Origin: Flavobacterium sp. 9AF | GTDB taxonomy: Bacteria > Bacteroidota > Bacteroidia > Flavobacteriales > Flavobacteriaceae | Direction: 5' to 3' | Assembly: GCF_902506265.1 (NCBI RefSeq) | Contig: NZ_LR733556.1 | Coordinates: 1,045,106 to 1,109,105, forward strand | Length of the DNA stretch: 64,000 nucleotides | Part shown: in pieces, positions 60,262-64,000 of the stretch | Layout of the letters: each line of letters begins with the position of its first letter | Numbering within the stretch: the first letter of the stretch is position 1 | Position numbers and translations under genes: made by a program | Notes under the pieces: generated by a model | Databases searched by the model: none | What the model was told of the DNA's origin: nothing | What the model saw: only the letters and a program-made list of their open reading frames with translations

Positions 60262-62184
60262 TTAATTCATCCCATCAATCTCTTCTTGAACCGTTTCCCA
60301 ATCTTCTAACAACTGATCCAGTTCTTTCTTTTTCTTTTCATAAGCAGTAAAGAAAGACGCGTTTTCAATTAATTTATCATAGTTTGAAGCCAATTCTTTG
60401 TCGTCTTTTTGAATATCTCGCTCTAAATCCTGAATTTGACTTTCAATTTTACTCAACTTGTTTTGTAACGTTTTTTGCTTCTTTTGCTCTTCATAAGAAA
60501 ACGATTTCTTTTCAACTACAGGAGTCGTTTGCTTTGGAGTCTTCACCGTATCCTTTATTTCAAAAGCACGCATATCTTGCGCATTTCTTTGTTCCAAGAA
60601 GAAATTGATATCACCTAAATACTCTTTGATTTTTTTATCTTTAAACTCATAGGTAATATTAGCCAAGCCTTGTAAAAAATCCCTATCATGTGAAACTAAT
60701 AACAAAGTACCTTCATATTTTTCCAAAGCCGCCTTTAAAACGTTCTTAGATTTAATATCTAAGTGGTTGGTAGGCTCATCCATCAACAAGACATTAATTG
60801 GCTGTAAAAGCAGCTTACATAATGCCAAACGATTTCTTTCTCCTCCAGAAAGCACTTTGACTTTCTTCTCCACATCATCACCTCTAAAAAGAAAAGCCCC
60901 AAGCATGTCTCTCACTTTGGAACGATTGGAATCTAAAGCCGCTTCAAGCATCGTATCTAGTAAGGTTTTTTCCCCATCTAAATATTCAGCTTGATTTTGA
61001 GCAAAATACCCGAGTTGCACATTATGTCCTAATTTGATAGTCCCTTTGTATTCAAATTCGTTTACAAGCGCTTTAATAAAGGTAGATTTCCCTTGACCAT
61101 TTTGACCTACGAATGCAATTTTGCTACCTCTTTCGACTAGTAGCGAAATATCTTCTAAGATTACTTTCTCACCATAGGCTTTGGTAACATGTTCTGCCTC
61201 CACTACAACTCGTCCTGGTGTTTGTGAAACTGGAAAAGAAATACTCATGACCGAATTGTCATCTTCATCTACTTCAATACGCTCAACTTTATCTAATTTC
61301 TTGATTAACGATTGAGCCATCGATGCTTTAGAGGCCTTAGCACGAAACTTTTCAATTAGCTTTTCTGTTTCTTCAATCTTTTTAGCTTGATTTTTTTGAG
61401 TAGCCAATTGCTTTTCACGAATTTCTTCACGCAATATTAAATATTGAGAATACGGCTTATTGAAATCATAGGCTTTACCTAAAGATATTTCAATCGTTCT
61501 ATTCGTAACATTATCCAAAAACATTTTATCGTGAGAAACAATCACTACAACTCCTGGGAAACTTTTTAAAAAACCTTCTAACCAAATAATACTTTCTATA
61601 TCCAAGTGGTTGGTTGGCTCATCGAGTAATAAAATATCGTTTGATTGTAATAATAATTTAGCCAATTCAATTCGCATTCTCCATCCACCAGAAAAGGTAC
61701 TTGTTAGATTATTGAATTCTTCTCTTTTAAAACCAAGACCTAATAAGATTTTTTCAGTGTCCCCAACATAATTATAGCCACCTAAAATTTCATAATGATG
61801 CGTTACTTCACCTAATTCTTCTATTAGTTCAGAATACGATTGACTTTCGTAATCGGTTCGGGTAGCTAGTTCATGATTAATCACATCGATACGCATTTCA
61901 GCTTTTTTAATATCACTAAATGCTTGATACGCTTCTTCTAAAACCGTTCTTCCTTCTTCAAAATCGATATCCTGACGAAGAAAACCCATTCTCACTTCCT
62001 TTTCAGTAGCTATTACTCCTGAATCTGGTTTTATGTCACCTGCTAAAATCTTCAACATGGTCGATTTTCCAGCACCGTTTTTACCAACAAGACCTACTCT
62101 ATCACCAGCACCTAAACGAAAAGTTACTTCTTCAAACAAATACGTTCCACCAAATGAAACCGATAAATTATGTATATTAATCAT
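60262..62184 (-). CDS. ABC-F family ATPase (Uup/EttA-like)
   Basis: About 640 residues with two ABC cassettes. First: GLVGKNGAGKST, SGGWRMRIELAKLL, LLLDEPTNHLD. Second: AFVGQNGQGKST, LSGGERNRLALCKLL, LLMDEPTNHLD. A P-site-tRNA-interaction linker lies between them, and a coiled-coil C-terminal domain (about 565-640, LSKIESQIQDLERDIQK) is of the Uup type. Acts on ribosomes, no membrane part. Start ATG 62184 (MINIHNLSVSFGG) preferred; the longer frame begins at TTG and covers the neighbour's promoter. Confidence 0.92.
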   Translation of the reverse strand: MINIHNLSVSFGGTYLFEEVTFRLGAGDRVGLVGKNGAGKSTMLKILAGDIKPDSGVIATEKEVRMGFLRQDIDFEEGRTVLEEAYQAFSDIKKAEMRIDVINHELATRTDYESQSYSELIEELGEVTHHYEILGGYNYVGDTEKILLGLGFKREEFNNLTSTFSGGWRMRIELAKLLLQSNDILLLDEPTNHLDIESIIWLEGFLKSFPGVVVIVSHDKMFLDNVTNRTIEISLGKAYDFNKPYSQYLILREEIREKQLATQKNQAKKIEETEKLIEKFRAKASKASMAQSLIKKLDKVERIEVDEDDNSVMSISFPVSQTPGRVVVEAEHVTKAYGEKVILEDISLLVERGSKIAFVGQNGQGKSTFIKALVNEFEYKGTIKLGHNVQLGYFAQNQAEYLDGEKTLLDTMLEAALDSNRSKVRDMLGAFLFRGDDVEKKVKVLSGGERNRLALCKLLLQPINVLLMDEPTNHLDIKSKNVLKAALEKYEGTLLLVSHDRDFLQGLANITYEFKDKKIKEYLGDINFFLEQRNAQDMRAFEIKDTVKTPKQTTPVVEKKSFSYEEQKKQKTLQNKLSKIESQIQDLERDIQKDDKELASNYDKLIENASFFTAYEKKKKELDQLLEDWETVQEEIDGMN

Positions 62185-62229
62185 GATAATATTGTTACTA
62201 TTGTTACACAAACCCATTCTTACAATTTG

Positions 62230-62237
62230 TACCTTTG
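62230..62237 (+). promoter_or_regulatory. -7 box of the DUF983 gene
   Basis: TACCTTTG, perfect TAnnTTTG, 16 bp before ATG 62254. It implies a leader of about ten bases and decides that start. Confidence 0.65.
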
Positions 62238-62253
62238 TGTAAATATTTTGCAA

Positions 62254-62655
62254 ATGTTAAAAAAAGGAACGAAAATAAATAGTATTTTAACAGGAACTTG
62301 TCCTAAATGTCAAGAAGAGAGTATGTATATGGATAAAAATCCATACAATTTAAATAATATTTACAAAATGCATGAAAAATGCAGTCACTGTCATATCCGT
62401 TATAAAATTGAACCTTCTTTTTTTTATGGCGCTATGTATGTGAGTTATGCTGTTGGGATAGCTTTTGCGGTAGCTGCTTTTGTAATTACTAAAGTATTTT
62501 TGAATAACAGCCTAATGACTACTTTTTATGCCATTATTGGAACACTCGTAGTTTTTATGCCTTTTATTATGCGCGTATCGAGGAACATTTGGATAAATAT
62601 GTTTGTTCATTATGACAAAGATTGGAAAGAAAACTTAAAAGAGGAAACTAAATAA
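62254..62655 (+). CDS. DUF983 membrane protein
   Basis: About 133 residues. A zinc-finger-like pair of CxxC motifs (TCPKC and CSHC, about 14-46) precedes two membrane helices (about 60-82 and 88-108), the DUF983 layout. These proteins often accompany cytochrome oxidase genes but none is near. Its last eight bases overlap the convergent oxidoreductase gene. Confidence 0.87.
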   Translation: MLKKGTKINSILTGTCPKCQEESMYMDKNPYNLNNIYKMHEKCSHCHIRYKIEPSFFYGAMYVSYAVGIAFAVAAFVITKVFLNNSLMTTFYAIIGTLVVFMPFIMRVSRNIWINMFVHYDKDWKENLKEETK

Positions 62656-63703
62656 GGCTTCTTTTTCTATAAATACGAATGATATCAATTTCTTTCTCTA
62701 AATTTTCTCCCAGTACCAAATGATTAAAGAGTTGGTTTGCCAAAAATGGAGCCAACATTACTCCTCTTGTTCCAAGTCCATTTAAAACGTGAATATTTTT
62801 ATGTTTGTAATGTGTACCAACTAAAGGTCTTCTATCTTTAACTGTTGGTCTTACACCTGCAAAATGTTCTATTATTTTATAGTCGCAAGTAATCGTTTCT
62901 TTCAGTTTTTCGGTTAATTCGTTTTTACCTGCAGTTGTTGGTATATTCGTTTTATCTGTCCAATCATAAGTGGCTCCTACTTTATATTTATCATTTCCTA
63001 TAGGTAAAATAAAAATACTAGATTTAATTGTAACGTCAATTTTTAGATTTGGAGCTTCAATTATTAACAGTTCCCCTTTTGTACCATCAAGAGGTAAATC
63101 ATTAAAATAAGGATTGGCATGCATACCAAAACCTTCTGCGAAAATGATATTTTTATATTTGTCATTCTTATAAAGAATGAAATCATTTGTAATTTCAACT
63201 TCTTCATAATTAAAACGTTCTGAAGTAAACAAATGAGAGGCTTCTAAATAAGAAGCATAAGAAGAAACCAACTTTCTAACATCTAGGTATCCTGTATACA
63301 AAACTTCTCCATAACCATAAGAAGCATTCACAGATGCATATTTATCACCTATAAGTTTGGTAGAAAGAAAATCAGACAAACTAGGCTTATCTGCAGCAGT
63401 GAACCAATCATTTTGTTCTTCAACAGAGGCAAACTTTCTATAAATTGGTATTTTATAATCAAAAGTAGTTTGTAGTTTTTTCTCTAAATTTTCATAAAAA
63501 GGAAAAGCCAATTGCAATTGTTCTTTAGCTTTCCAAACTTCACTAAATCTTTTCAATACAACAGGATTATATAAACCTCCTGCAATACGTGACGAGGGTT
63601 GTGAATTATCATCATAAACCACAAAGGATTTATTATGCTGTTTACACAATTCTGCAAAAGAAACACCAGCAATACCGGCACCAACGATTAAGAAATCTTT
63701 CAT
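62648..63703 (-). CDS. FAD-dependent oxidoreductase (D-amino acid oxidase/MnmC-like fold)
   Basis: 351 residues. N-terminal dinucleotide-binding motif DFLIVGAGIAGVSFAELC, RIAGGLYNPVV, and a C-terminal FAD-contact stretch GVRPTVKDRRPLVGTH with NIHVLNGLGTRGVMLAPFLA. The family oxidises amines or amino acids; the substrate here is unknown. The -7 box ends four bases before the ATG, so the mRNA is probably leaderless. Confidence 0.88.
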   Translation of the reverse strand: MKDFLIVGAGIAGVSFAELCKQHNKSFVVYDDNSQPSSRIAGGLYNPVVLKRFSEVWKAKEQLQLAFPFYENLEKKLQTTFDYKIPIYRKFASVEEQNDWFTAADKPSLSDFLSTKLIGDKYASVNASYGYGEVLYTGYLDVRKLVSSYASYLEASHLFTSERFNYEEVEITNDFILYKNDKYKNIIFAEGFGMHANPYFNDLPLDGTKGELLIIEAPNLKIDVTIKSSIFILPIGNDKYKVGATYDWTDKTNIPTTAGKNELTEKLKETITCDYKIIEHFAGVRPTVKDRRPLVGTHYKHKNIHVLNGLGTRGVMLAPFLANQLFNHLVLGENLEKEIDIIRIYRKRSLI

Positions 63704-63707
63704 AACG

Positions 63708-63748
63708 CAAAAATAAAAAAACTCTTATCAAATTAATGATAAGAGTTT
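63708..63748 (-). promoter_or_regulatory. gldN terminator fused to the oxidoreductase promoter
   Basis: AACTCTTATCA/TGATAAGAGTT hairpin (63720-63747) with a minus-strand T run that is directly followed by -7 box TATTTTTG (63708-63715). Confidence 0.75.
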
Positions 63749-63773
63749 ATATTAAAATTGGAGAAATTTTATA

Positions 63774-64000
63774 TTAATAATTCCACATATCTTGTTCAAA
63801 ATTACGTAGCTTTTCTTTAATGCGTTCCGCTTCTAAAAGTTGCATTTGCGCATTTTCTTTCATGTAATCTTTAATCTGACGATCACCATAAACATTTTCT
63901 TCTTGGTAAATCACAGCGTTAAATCTTCTTGAATTTAACAAGTGATCAAAAGAGAACGGCATAGCAGAATTTTTATTATTAAAAGATTTTGCTTCGTGTA
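63774..64000 (-). CDS. gldN: Gliding motility protein GldN, C-terminal part (cut by window edge)
   Basis: The frame stays open to the right edge and ends LLNSRRFNAVIYQEENVYGD, followed by ...LEAERIKEKLRNFEQDMWNY, which I recognise as the GldN C-terminus. GldN is a periplasmic component of the type IX secretion and gliding motor complex with GldK, GldL and GldM, whose genes should lie to the right. A terminator follows. Fits the sorting domains seen elsewhere in the window. Confidence 0.88.
   Translation of the reverse strand, partial: HEAKSFNNKNSAMPFSFDHLLNSRRFNAVIYQEENVYGDRQIKDYMKENAQMQLLEAERIKEKLRNFEQDMWNY

Noticed and set aside
1..64000. CRISPR arrays, insertion sequences, prophage
   Set aside because: No regularly spaced repeats of 25-40 bp, no transposase or phage structural genes seen on either strand.

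Overview
The window looks like a chromosomal segment of a member of the Flavobacteriaceae (Bacteroidota), close to Flavobacterium. The DNA is AT-rich. Promoters read as the Bacteroidota sigma-A form, TTTG about 19 nt upstream of TAnnTTTG. Shine-Dalgarno sequences are mostly absent. Several proteins carry type IX secretion sorting tails, and the right edge ends in gliding-motility gene gldN. I see no transposase, prophage, rRNA operon or CRISPR array.

Layout. 1-6.6 kb (minus): rpoB (partial)-rplL-rplJ-rplA-rplK-nusG-secE-tRNA-Trp-tuf-tRNA-Thr-tRNA-Tyr-tRNA-Thr-hpf-xerC-rpsU, the translation core. 6.7-10.3 kb: a structured intergenic element, an acyl-CoA dehydrogenase, a helix-hairpin-helix protein, a rhomboid protease, a SIMPL-domain protein with a sigma-54-like promoter, and a second tRNA-Tyr. 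10.4-14.6 kb: a TlpA-like lipoprotein and a sulfur operon (Crp/Fnr regulator, TauE-like permease, persulfide dioxygenase-rhodanese) with paired operators. 14.7-18.7 kb: a second SIMPL protein, a divergent membrane protein behind a phased repeat array, and two convergent genes that seem to have lost their 3' ends in one deletion. 18.8-24.8 kb: leuA-C-D-B and a helical-repeat protein. 24.9-30.8 kb: two type IX-secreted paralogs, der and era. 31.0-35.9 kb: tandem initiator tRNA genes followed by an accessory island of single genes separated by palindromic or repeated spacers. 35.9-37.1 kb: YceI lipoprotein and a small protein.

37.1-49.7 kb holds what reads as one nutrient system. A MocR-type regulator sits between a minus-strand pair (esterase-like lipoprotein, DASS carboxylate transporter) and a plus-strand operon of seven genes: two surface lamin-tail-type proteins, DcuC transporter, isoaspartyl dipeptidase (all metal ligands present), porin, M14 carboxypeptidase and second porin. 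The likely substrates are isoaspartyl (beta-aspartyl) peptides or polymers. Paired direct repeats containing ACCAAT, spaced 23 bp, lie at the regulator promoter and at the operon promoter. The regulator itself has lost the usual PLP-binding lysine.

49.7-56.5 kb: YegP-like protein, an Omp85-like outer-membrane protein, a J/KTSC protein, then a two-component operon. Just beyond its response regulator gene is a candidate small RNA of about 85 nt. Its promoter carries a duplicated TACGTA-type operator at exactly the same distance as in the promoter of a membrane-protein gene 3 kb away. 56.6-64 kb: a FemAB/GNAT-like protein, a diacylglycerol kinase and App1 phosphatase pair, an ABC-F ATPase, a DUF983 protein, an FAD oxidoreductase with an apparently leaderless promoter, and the end of gldN.

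The candidates I rate highest as undescribed systems are the TACGTA regulon with its small RNA, the isoaspartyl-peptide locus with the lysine-less MocR, and the cassette-like island.
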